In this document: positions 15,347 through 21,913 of the stretch, piece by piece
Layout: each line of letters opens with the position of its first letter
Numbering within the stretch: position 1 is the first letter of the stretch
DNA from: Spirochaeta sp.
GTDB taxonomy: Bacteria > Spirochaetota > Spirochaetia > Spirochaetales_E > Spirochaetaceae_B
NCBI GenBank assembly: GCA_030590585.1
Contig: JAUUYD010000004.1
Location: forward strand, 1-21,913
DNA length: 21,913 nucleotides
Reading direction: 5' to 3'
Translations under genes and position numbers: made by a program
Notes under the pieces: model-generated
Database searches by the model: none
What the model saw: only the letters and a program-made list of their open reading frames with translations
Told to the model about the DNA's origin: nothing

Positions 15347-18169
15347 ATGGTGAGAATGCGCTTCAACTTTCTACTTTTCATACTTTTCTCCTTGAGTATT
15401 ACCCTGTTCGCTCAGTCGGCGGATCAGCTGTACGCAGGCGGGCGTCAGGCCTTTACCGACGGCCTCTGGCAAACCGCTTCATCCCAGTTTTCCCGTCTGC
15501 TCAGGGAGTATCCTGAGGATACGAGGGCTGATTCGGCAGCCTATATGGGAGCCGTCGCCTATTACAACGATGGAAAATATAGAAGCAGTATCGAGGTTCT
15601 GGTTTCTTTCTCAAGGCGGTATCCCGAATCGGCATGGAACCGGAGAGTTGCTTACTGGGAGGGTCTGGCACGTTATGAACTGGAGGACTGGTCTGCTGCC
15701 TCCTCTGCTTTCGAACGTCAATCATCATTAAAGGAAGAAACCGCATACAGGGAACGTTCATTGCTTTATCTGGGTGCCTGCAGGGAGAACCTTTACGACT
15801 GGAGTGCTGCAGAAAAGGCCTATTCCACCATTCTCGACGAGGGCCGGGATTACGATCTGATCTCCAGAGCTGTTTTCCGCCTGGGTCAGATTCGGTTGTC
15901 GGATAACAGGCCCTCGGAAGCGCTGGAGGCCTTTAATATGCTGGCCTACGATTATCCATCATCTCCAATGGCGGCTGACAGTGATTACTGGATTGCCGAA
16001 TGCCGCAGACGGATGGGACAGGATGATGCAGCGCTGGACCATTATCGTAACTTTCTGGCAACTGTCTATAATTCACAATACAGGTCTTTTGCATTACTGG
16101 AAGCTGCCCGTTTGGCTTCACAAGCTCATTATGATGATGAAGCTCTGGCTTATCTCGATCTCAGGGATGATGAGCGCTCTTATGGTTCTGATGAAGGGGC
16201 CGGGGCAGCCTTGAGAATAAGGGCCGCCTCATACATGCGTATCGGTAGAATTGCCGATGCCAGGACGGCGTATGCCGCGATACTCAGAAATCCTCTTGAT
16301 GATGACGAGGAACAGGCCGCCGCGTTTAATATTGCCCAAACCTGGCTTGGTACCGATAGTGTCGTTTCTGCGGTTCCCTATCTGGAGCGGGCCGCTGACG
16401 GACCTGATAAACGAATCTCAGCCGACGCCCTGTACCTGGCAGGCACCATACTTCTTCACTCAGGGGATAGTCGCGGTGCCGATATTCTGGAGCGTTTCGG
16501 AATGGAATACACCGGGGATGAACGCCGGGAAGATTCACTTCGTCTGGCTGTTAAAACCTGGCGGGATGAGAATGAATCCAACCGAGCAGCCCGGGGTTTG
16601 AATATTCTGGTCCGGGATTACCCCCGAAGCGAAGATGCACCTTCCTATCTGTTTCTCCGGGGTGAGATATTTCTTGAGAATGGGGATTCAACATCGGCTT
16701 TAAGGGACTACGCCGCCTTAAGTGAATCATTCAAAGACTCACCGTATGCTGTCGATGCCCAATCCCGCATCGCGTATGTTTATACCGAACGGAATGAGCA
16801 TGTGCGTGCAGCCGGTCATTACATCAAGGCTGCCGATATGGCAGGCGGGATAAACGGCGGCGAGAAAGGCCGCAGGGCCCTGTATTCAGCTGCTGTCGCC
16901 TATCTGAACGGCGGAAGATCCGCCGATGCCGTAAAAATCTTTGATTCTCTTGTACAGTCGGATCCCTCCGGTCCGTGGGGTGTTGAGGCGGCCTTTCACA
17001 TGGGTGAAGCTCTTTATGATGATGAGAACTATGAGGGCGCCCGTCGTGCATATGGAATTGCCGTCCGATATGGAGATTCGGATTGGGTATTTGAATCTCA
17101 TTACGGTATTGCCTGGACCTGGTTCCGGGTTTCGGATTGGAGTAAAGCAGCCGACAGCTTTGATAAAGCGGCTGATGAGGCTTTAAGTGATGAGCAGAGG
17201 GCAAGGGCCCGATACAGGGTGGGATTGAGTCATGCTTCCGCCGGTGAATGGGAAAAATCTCTTGAATCCTATGATGAGGCGCTTCTGGTGAAGAGGGGCA
17301 GTTGGAGAGAAGAAGCTCTATACCAGAAGGCCTGGGCACTTTTAAACCTCAATCGTATTGATGAGGCTGTGGTTAGCGCCGATATCCTTTCCGGGGAGTT
17401 TCCCCGAAGCGATCTGCCGGCTGATTTACCCTTTAGAATGGGAGAGAATGCCATGACGGCAGGTATGTACGCCGAGGCAGTTCTCTGGTACGACCGCTGC
17501 CGTGAGGAATATCCCGACTCCGATATTGCCGTACGTGCTGAATTACGGGCCGCATTGGCCCTCAGGGAGGGCGGTGATGCTGCCGGAGCAGCTGAGCGTT
17601 ACGGTGCTTGGGTTCTGAGCAGGATAGAAGATCCCGGGGCGGCCGCTGCCGCCCGGTCGTGGTCGGAAGCTTTAAAAGCTGCCGGAAATCCCGATCTTGC
17701 CACCGGGGCCAAAGAACAGATCATGGATACTGCAGATGGGAACAGCAAGCTCATTTCTCCCTTGATACTGGCATGGGCCCGTGTAACGGGGATTCCCCCC
17801 GAATCCCGGGAATTATTGGAAGAAATTGCCGAAGATGATTCACTGCCGCCGGCAGAAAGGGCCGAGGCCCTGCTTCTGACCGCACATCGTTATCGAATGG
17901 ATGGCCGTCAGGGACGTTCCCGGCAGCTCTATGAGGTGATTATCCGGGATATTCCCGGAAGATTAGGAGCTGAAGCCCAGGAAGGGCTGGCCCGAAGCTA
18001 TGCCGATGAGGGAATGCTTGACGAAGCCGCAGAGGCATATCTTGCTGTGCCCTATCTGTATCCTGAACAGACTGACCTTGCTGCCCGAGCTCTCAGGGAA
18101 GCCGCGAAACTATACAAAGAGGCCGGCCGGGATGATGAAGCCGAAAAAATTCGTTCCCGTATTCAATAA
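15347..18169 (+). CDS. Exported TPR-repeat protein, 940 aa
   Basis: After a signal peptide (MRFNFLLFILFSLSITLFAQ, cleavage probably near AQSA), almost the whole protein is tetratricopeptide-like helical repeats of about 34-37 residues, with recurring motifs such as AYYNDGKYRSSIEVL, ALYDDENYEGARRAY and AYLAVPYLYPEQTDLAARA. The style is that of periplasmic YbgF/BamD-like TPR proteins, which scaffold envelope complexes; no enzyme domain is seen. The frame is open back to 15182 inside clpC, but starts there would bury the signal peptide after 55 or more residues. I choose ATG 15347; ATG 15356 and 15335 are alternatives, and none has a strong ribosome binding site, so expression may depend on translation through clpC. 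The 3' end overlaps the convergent kinase gene by 7 bases. Confidence 0.82.
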   Translation: MVRMRFNFLLFILFSLSITLFAQSADQLYAGGRQAFTDGLWQTASSQFSRLLREYPEDTRADSAAYMGAVAYYNDGKYRSSIEVLVSFSRRYPESAWNRRVAYWEGLARYELEDWSAASSAFERQSSLKEETAYRERSLLYLGACRENLYDWSAAEKAYSTILDEGRDYDLISRAVFRLGQIRLSDNRPSEALEAFNMLAYDYPSSPMAADSDYWIAECRRRMGQDDAALDHYRNFLATVYNSQYRSFALLEAARLASQAHYDDEALAYLDLRDDERSYGSDEGAGAALRIRAASYMRIGRIADARTAYAAILRNPLDDDEEQAAAFNIAQTWLGTDSVVSAVPYLERAADGPDKRISADALYLAGTILLHSGDSRGADILERFGMEYTGDERREDSLRLAVKTWRDENESNRAARGLNILVRDYPRSEDAPSYLFLRGEIFLENGDSTSALRDYAALSESFKDSPYAVDAQSRIAYVYTERNEHVRAAGHYIKAADMAGGINGGEKGRRALYSAAVAYLNGGRSADAVKIFDSLVQSDPSGPWGVEAAFHMGEALYDDENYEGARRAYGIAVRYGDSDWVFESHYGIAWTWFRVSDWSKAADSFDKAADEALSDEQRARARYRVGLSHASAGEWEKSLESYDEALLVKRGSWREEALYQKAWALLNLNRIDEAVVSADILSGEFPRSDLPADLPFRMGENAMTAGMYAEAVLWYDRCREEYPDSDIAVRAELRAALALREGGDAAGAAERYGAWVLSRIEDPGAAAAARSWSEALKAAGNPDLATGAKEQIMDTADGNSKLISPLILAWARVTGIPPESRELLEEIAEDDSLPPAERAEALLLTAHRYRMDGRQGRSRQLYEVIIRDIPGRLGAEAQEGLARSYADEGMLDEAAEAYLAVPYLYPEQTDLAARALREAAKLYKEAGRDDEAEKIRSRIQ

Positions 18170-19836
18170 CGGAATCCGCTTCGTCCGATGAACTCCCTGA
18201 TAATGGATAGTTCCGGAACGTCTTCCACAGGGAAGGGTGAAAAATTTCTCAGGAACGACATCAGCCGGCGGGCTTCCCCGTATTCGTTTTCAACAGGACT
18301 CACGGTCCGAAGCAGCGGTTCGGCAAAAACCTTCAGTATGGCCAGTTCGTAATCCAGGGCGGAATTAAACATTACATCCGCAGAACCCTGGTATGGGAAA
18401 ATATGCAGTTCCTCTCCCCGGCGTACAGACGGCCATATCCTAAGTGTCTCAATCGCGGGATAACCCCGGAATTGATGATCCCTGACGATTCGCCGTATCA
18501 GCCGGTTGTCCGTTGTAGGGATTCTGTCGTGATCGTCCAGATTAAGCTGAGTCAGCGCTGAAATATAAATTTTGAATACTTTATCCTTGTCCATTCCCGG
18601 TGTGAGCCTGGGATTCAGTCCATGGATTCCTTCAAATAACAGAATCCCATTCTCATCAAGGCAGATTTTTCGGCCCTTCTCGAGGCGTCCGCCGACTTTC
18701 TTAAAATCAAAAATTGGGATTTCAGTCTCTTTTCCCGCGAACAGGTCTTCCAGATTACGGTTGAACAGTTCAATGTCCAGGGCTTCCAGTACTTCAAAAT
18801 CGGGTTTTCCCTCTTTATCAAGGGGAACATCAGTTCTTTCCCTGTAATAGTCATCAAGGCTGATGAGCTGGGGTTTCAGTCCAACAGATTTCAGACTTAA
18901 CGCCAGTTTTTTGGTGAACGTTGTTTTCCCCGAGGATGAGGGACCGGCTATCAGAACAATTTTTACTCGATTTTTTTTTGAAGAAATGAGTCCGGAAAAT
19001 TCAGCAATTTTACGATCGTGAAGTGCCTCAGCCGTCTGTATGAAATCCTTTGCCTGAGCCCTGTTCCGGGAGAGTATATTCAGCTGCGCGACATTTGAAA
19101 CATCAAGAATCTCTCCCCATTTTTTATGTTCCTCGTAAATGTCGAATAATTTAGGTTCAATATCCTGTTTTCCCAGGGTCTTTGGAGTCTGGGAGGGGGG
19201 GTAGCGCAGTAGAAATCCTCCCCGGTAAAATTCCACTGAAAAGGTTTTGAGTACCCCTGTGTCGGCTACCAGGGGATTATGGCGTATGGTAATGAATCCA
19301 TCGCATTGCCATATTCCTACACGGGGCTCGTTGAGTTCTTCCATAAGTTGGGATGTGGAGGGGTATAATCGGTTTCTGAAGATTTCTACAGCGTTCTCCC
19401 AGGATATCTCATCGGGCAGAATCGGCAGGTTGCGTTCAACAAGCGCTTTCATTGCCGCTTCCACAGCAATAACGTCTTTCTTGTCTGCCTGGGGCCCATT
19501 ATCACGGAACCGATGAAAGAAGCTGTGTCCCAGGGAATGCCCGATAACAACCCTCCGGTCTGGAAATGTAATTCTTGCAGCCAGCTCAAACAGGTAGATC
19601 AGGGAGTTGCGGTATATCCTCATACCCGGGGTGGAATCAATGATGACCGGTTCCACGGTACAATCCACGCGAAGGTTATCCTGCAGTGACGCATATTTAT
19701 TACAGATTTTTACAGCGACCATCGGCAGGCGACCCAAAAAACTCTCTTCCTGGAAAAGATTTTTAATCCGGGTTCCTCTGGGGGTTATTAATACATCACC
19801 ATCAGGCAGAATCCTTACTTTCAATTGTTTGCTCAT
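18163..19836 (-). CDS. Nucleoside (uridine) kinase-family protein with ThrRS-like N-terminal half
   Basis: The 557-aa product joins two parts. Residues 1-75 look like a TGS domain (MSKQLKVRILPDGDVLITP) and about 80-230 carry the HxxxH pattern (GHSLGHSFFH, H100 and H104) of the second additional domain of threonyl-tRNA synthetase. The rest is a uridine-kinase/phosphoribulokinase P-loop domain: GPSSSGKTT at 298-306, ISLDDYYRER at 325-334, and a C terminus IREFIGRSGF that matches the usual end of this family. Such fusions occur in Thermotoga, clostridia and spirochaetes; substrate is likely a nucleoside but is not proven. The start MSKQ is chosen over a frame start 9 codons upstream because AAGGAG (plus-strand 19842-19847) is 5 bases ahead. 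It lies 33 bases after the J-like gene, so the two are probably co-transcribed. Confidence 0.85.
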   Translation of the reverse strand: MSKQLKVRILPDGDVLITPRGTRIKNLFQEESFLGRLPMVAVKICNKYASLQDNLRVDCTVEPVIIDSTPGMRIYRNSLIYLFELAARITFPDRRVVIGHSLGHSFFHRFRDNGPQADKKDVIAVEAAMKALVERNLPILPDEISWENAVEIFRNRLYPSTSQLMEELNEPRVGIWQCDGFITIRHNPLVADTGVLKTFSVEFYRGGFLLRYPPSQTPKTLGKQDIEPKLFDIYEEHKKWGEILDVSNVAQLNILSRNRAQAKDFIQTAEALHDRKIAEFSGLISSKKNRVKIVLIAGPSSSGKTTFTKKLALSLKSVGLKPQLISLDDYYRERTDVPLDKEGKPDFEVLEALDIELFNRNLEDLFAGKETEIPIFDFKKVGGRLEKGRKICLDENGILLFEGIHGLNPRLTPGMDKDKVFKIYISALTQLNLDDHDRIPTTDNRLIRRIVRDHQFRGYPAIETLRIWPSVRRGEELHIFPYQGSADVMFNSALDYELAILKVFAEPLLRTVSPVENEYGEARRLMSFLRNFSPFPVEDVPELSIIREFIGRSGFRY

Positions 19837-19869
19837 GTGGTCTCCTTGAGAGTTACCCCCCATTATAGA

Positions 19870-20169
19870 CTATGAACGGCGGCGCTTTGAAATTTCGTTG
19901 TACCATGCACCCGGCCCAAGATAAACCGGACGTTTCTTTATTGCAGCCGCGGCATCCCCGGCATTGGAATATGGGCCCGGGCCGAGAAGCAAAGTTTGAA
20001 GGCGGGAAGATCCATCCTTGAGCATTTCATATGCATCCGCAAGTATACCGGATTCAGGGGCACCGGCCCGCTTCCATGCTGCCTTTACACCCCTATCGTC
20101 AACATCATGCGGGACACCGAGGATCAGCCATGGGTCGTAGGGAAAATCGAGTATCTCGTCAAGACTCAT
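19870..20169 (-). CDS. J-domain-like small protein lacking HPD
   Basis: The 99-aa product resembles a DnaJ N-terminal domain in its first half: DPWLILGVPHDVDDRGVKAAWKR parallels the helix I-II pattern YxILGVxxDAxxxxIKxAYRK, and ILADAYEMLKDGSSRLQTLL parallels the helix III pattern (INEAYEVLSDPxxR). The catalytic HPD tripeptide between them is missing, replaced by a short linker (AGAPESG), so stimulation of DnaK ATPase is unlikely. The rest (GPGPYSNAGDAAAAIKKRPVYLGPGAWYNEI) is not recognised. The start is well supported: GAGGAGG (plus-strand 20177-20183) is 7 bases before the ATG. The kinase gene follows after 33 bases. A scaffolding or assembly role is possible but not shown. Confidence 0.68.
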   Translation of the reverse strand: MSLDEILDFPYDPWLILGVPHDVDDRGVKAAWKRAGAPESGILADAYEMLKDGSSRLQTLLLGPGPYSNAGDAAAAIKKRPVYLGPGAWYNEISKRRRS

Positions 20170-20189
20170 CAGGAAACCTCCTCAAATGA

Positions 20190-20279
20190 ATGGTATCATA
20201 CCCCAGGGCAGAGCCCTGGAACCCGGAGTCGCTCAAGCGACTCCCTGTTCCGCGGCAGAGCCGCGGGGTATGAAACCAT
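20190..20279. repeat. Cloverleaf-shaped inverted-repeat element
   Basis: A 15-bp outer stem (20190-20204 with 20265-20279, one A-A mismatch) encloses three perfect hairpins: 20203-20219 (7-bp CCAGGGC stem, AGA loop), 20225-20244 (9-bp GGAGTCGCT stem, 2-base loop) and 20250-20266 (7-bp CCGCGGC stem, AGA loop). Arms 1 and 3 share the core GGCAGAGCC or its close variant. Stems 1 and 3 share 2 bases with the ends of the outer stem, so outer and inner folds compete slightly. This looks like a REP/MITE-type dispersed element; copy number cannot be judged from one window. Confidence 0.8.
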
Positions 20280-20292
20280 GCTTTCCCGGCAC

Positions 20293-21396
20293 TCACTCGG
20301 AAATACCCGAGGGTATTTCTCTCGCTACGTTTGGGAATAAAAAGAGTTCCCGGGTTTCCACTGTTCGTTTCATACGTTTTTTCTGTTTTCTGCCTGATTC
20401 AGGCGTATCTCCAGCCTGTCTGAGCCAATCATGCAGTTTTTTTTCATTATCCGGAAGTGGCGGAAGTGATGGCAGCAGCGGCTTCATCAAAGGATAGCAA
20501 TATCTCAATTTTTCAGCGGCAGCAGAAAGAACATCGCAGCTGAGTGTACCGTCATTTTCAGCCATTTCCATTATATCACCGGCTATCTTCAATCTGGCTG
20601 TAATAACCTCAGGGCTGGTATCTCCTCCCTCCAGCACTGCATTCAAACTTCGCAGCCAGGCAGGAAGTGCCCTGTCAGGGTCGTAGCGAATTGATGTCAG
20701 AGCACAAATCCTCGAAGCTTCACCGCATCCGGGAACAACGGAAGTCAGCTCATCAGTTTCGGTAATCGGACCATCCTCTGCCAGAACCTCCATCGCCCAA
20801 TGGTAAAGACGTCTGGCGGCTTCTGTACTCTCCCGAGCCATTTCCGAAATATAATGGCCAATTTCTTTTCGGAGCAGATTCGGGTATGCCGCAGCTTCAT
20901 CAAGAATCTCCAGGCCGTCTGACAACTCTTTGTGTTTAGTCCGGATTTTCTCTGTAAAAGAAACATCGGGATTCGGGAGGGAAGGCTTTCCTGCCAGAAT
21001 ATCAAAGATACCCTTCATTTCTCCCACTGCAGTACCCTCAGGAAATAAACCGGCATTTTTTTTCATATCTGCCGGATTGCCTTCATAAAAGGCTGCAACA
21101 GCGTTTATAAGTAAATACCAGGGATACAGGGGATTGTCTGAATCTTTCTGAACCGATTCATCCGTTTTCCCGGAACGTTTCATGCCATTTGTTAAAGCTT
21201 CGAAATCATCCAGTAAGAAACGAGCTGCAGTTTTCAGAGGATCGTCATCACTTAGATGCCTGGATTCAGATATTTGAGCCGGATGGACAAGGGCTATGGA
21301 GAGCTCATTCATTATAGTCTTATTCCGGGGATGTCCACTGATGCCGATTTTCTGAAGTATCCTGTCTACCTGTGAGCTGTTTTTTCTGCCTGACAT
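20293..21396 (-). CDS. Hypothetical protein, 367 aa, C terminus within a repeat region
   Basis: I do not recognise a family. The product is soluble-looking, mostly helical and acidic, with no signal peptide, membrane segment or catalytic motif that I can name. A region around residues 80-145 (NPLYPWYLLINAVAAFYEGN) and the following helices could be a helical-repeat fold. A basic stretch (RKQKKRMKRT) precedes the last 20 or so residues, which are encoded by the sequence next to the cloverleaf, including the 9-bp hairpin; the ancestral end may have been near RMKRT. ATG 21396 is the first start after an in-frame TAA. It has no close Shine-Dalgarno; a GGAGG 25 bases upstream is separated from it by a perfect hairpin. 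The HD-GYP gene ends 58 bases upstream. Confidence 0.72.
   Translation of the reverse strand: MSGRKNSSQVDRILQKIGISGHPRNKTIMNELSIALVHPAQISESRHLSDDDPLKTAARFLLDDFEALTNGMKRSGKTDESVQKDSDNPLYPWYLLINAVAAFYEGNPADMKKNAGLFPEGTAVGEMKGIFDILAGKPSLPNPDVSFTEKIRTKHKELSDGLEILDEAAAYPNLLRKEIGHYISEMARESTEAARRLYHWAMEVLAEDGPITETDELTSVVPGCGEASRICALTSIRYDPDRALPAWLRSLNAVLEGGDTSPEVITARLKIAGDIMEMAENDGTLSCDVLSAAAEKLRYCYPLMKPLLPSLPPLPDNEKKLHDWLRQAGDTPESGRKQKKRMKRTVETRELFLFPNVAREIPSGISE
20300..20319. repeat. Perfect 9-bp hairpin at the 3' end of the 367-aa gene
   Basis: GAAATACCC, GA loop, GGGTATTTC. It forms codons near the end of the minus-strand gene ending at 20293 and lies 20 bases from the cloverleaf, so it may be part of the same element. 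There is no T tract after it on the minus strand, so it is not a classic intrinsic terminator, but it could stabilise the mRNA end. Confidence 0.75.
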
Positions 21397-21397
21397 A

Positions 21398-21423
21398 GGG
21401 AAGCCACGTTATCAAGGCTTCCC
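21398..21423 (-). promoter_or_regulatory. Perfect 8-bp hairpin between ribosome binding site and start codon
   Basis: GGGAAGCC and GGCTTCCC pair across a 10-base loop. On the minus strand the hairpin ends 1 base before ATG 21396, and its first bases overlap a GGAGG (plus-strand 21422-21426). It could control translation of the 367-aa gene, or be a weak terminator of the HD-GYP gene; no T tract follows. Confidence 0.45.
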
Positions 21424-21454
21424 TCCGGGGTCAAGTATAATCAGGTAGTAATAG

Positions 21455-21913
21455 TTATCTGGGCAGAAGATCCCTGGAAATGAAATCCTGAACTTCCTGA
21501 TCTGTGAGAACTCCGGTTACCGACAACCCGTCATCATCTTCATGAGTCCTGATAATCGGTTGTTCCTTGTACATGTGACGTTTTTCATCAAGGTGAAGTT
21601 TAACAACCGGATATCTTGGATCATTACCGATATCAACAACGATACCAATGGCTCCATTTTTCAGATGAACGTAGTTACCCAGCGGGAAGATGGACATTGA
21701 GTTCAGCAGAGCAGAGATAACTTTCTCGTCATAGAGGCTGCGCATTTCCCGGAGCATCATAAGCATGGCGTTATAGCCGTCAATACCTTCTCTGAACGGA
21801 CGGTTGGATATCTGGGCATCATAGGAACATGCCACGGCAATGATCTTCCCGAATTGGGTGATGGCTTCACCGCTGAGTCCCTGGGGATAACCGGAACCGT
21901 TAGATCTTTCATG
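21455..21913 (-). CDS. HD-GYP domain protein, C-terminal part (5' partial)
   Basis: The gene runs off the right edge; the frame is open to base 21913, so the first start seen inside (GTG 21835) is not the true one. The 152 visible residues begin in the second half of an HD-GYP domain: HERSNGSGYPQGLSGEAI carries the GYP motif, followed by the family's IIAVACSYDAQISNRPFREG (usually ADxYDALTSxRPYR). HD-GYP proteins typically hydrolyse cyclic di-GMP or related dinucleotides; the metal-binding HD is outside the window, so activity cannot be judged. Asn replaces the usual Asp in the DGSGYP motif. About 90 residues follow the domain, with a small beta-rich tail (YVHLKNGAIGIVVDIG) of the kind found after HD-GYP domains. 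Confidence 0.88.
   Translation of the reverse strand, partial: HERSNGSGYPQGLSGEAITQFGKIIAVACSYDAQISNRPFREGIDGYNAMLMMLREMRSLYDEKVISALLNSMSIFPLGNYVHLKNGAIGIVVDIGNDPRYPVVKLHLDEKRHMYKEQPIIRTHEDDDGLSVTGVLTDQEVQDFISRDLLPR

Noticed and set aside
16824..17339. 171-aa antisense open frame inside the TPR gene
   Set aside because: It is opposite clear TPR repeats, and its composition is rich in Pro, His, Arg and Ser, typical of a shadow frame.
20190..20279. tRNA gene suggested by the cloverleaf shape
   Set aside because: There is no T-loop consensus, no anticodon-arm geometry and no conserved D-loop bases; the outer stem is far longer than an acceptor stem and the loops are only 2-3 bases.
20186..20497. 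Plus-strand open frame across the cloverleaf repeat
   Set aside because: It is built from inverted-repeat DNA and the antisense of the 367-aa gene; no ribosome binding site or motif supports it.

Overview
The window looks like a piece of a spirochaete chromosome. This is an inference from gene content and order. Evidence includes a spirochaete-style secreted PEGA-domain protein, a LolC-LolD-LolE lipoprotein release set (so a diderm cell), orphan CheY and Hpt modules, an HD-GYP protein, and large conserved-looking proteins I cannot name. Base composition is close to balanced by eye. I see no tRNA, rRNA, IS element, prophage or CRISPR array.

Bases 1-18169, plus strand: a very compact run of genes. 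The order is rlmKL (5' end outside the window), a probable 43-aa membrane peptide, an unrecognised 589-aa protein, an Hpt protein, a Cas2-like small protein, prfB (peptide release factor 2, with its programmed +1 frameshift site), a CheY-type receiver, a secreted PEGA protein, ftsY, a secreted repeat protein, lolC/E permease - lolD ATPase - second lolE-type permease, then clpC and a 940-aa exported TPR protein. Many neighbours overlap by ATGA or TGATG junctions or a few more bases, which suggests translational coupling from about 2071 to 12709. clpC has its own 74-base upstream gap and a good ribosome binding site.

Bases 18163-21913, minus strand: read right to left, the end of an HD-GYP gene, an unrecognised 367-aa gene, a 99-aa J-domain-like protein without HPD, and a 557-aa nucleoside-kinase-family protein with a threonyl-tRNA-synthetase-like N-terminal half. 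The last one overlaps the TPR gene tail to tail by 7 bases. Between the 367-aa gene and the J-like gene lies a strongly folded element: one 15-bp outer stem enclosing three perfect hairpins, with a fourth hairpin beside it that forms the last codons of the 367-aa gene.

Themes: translation and ribosome modification (RlmKL, RF2), membrane targeting and export (FtsY, Lol machinery, several signal-peptide proteins), protein quality control (ClpC), and orphan signalling modules (Hpt, receiver, HD-GYP). The most unusual items are the orphan Cas2-like protein sitting directly before prfB and between Hpt and CheY genes, the cloverleaf repeat and its contribution to a protein C terminus, and a ten-G tract inside the second Lol permease gene that could switch it off by slippage.
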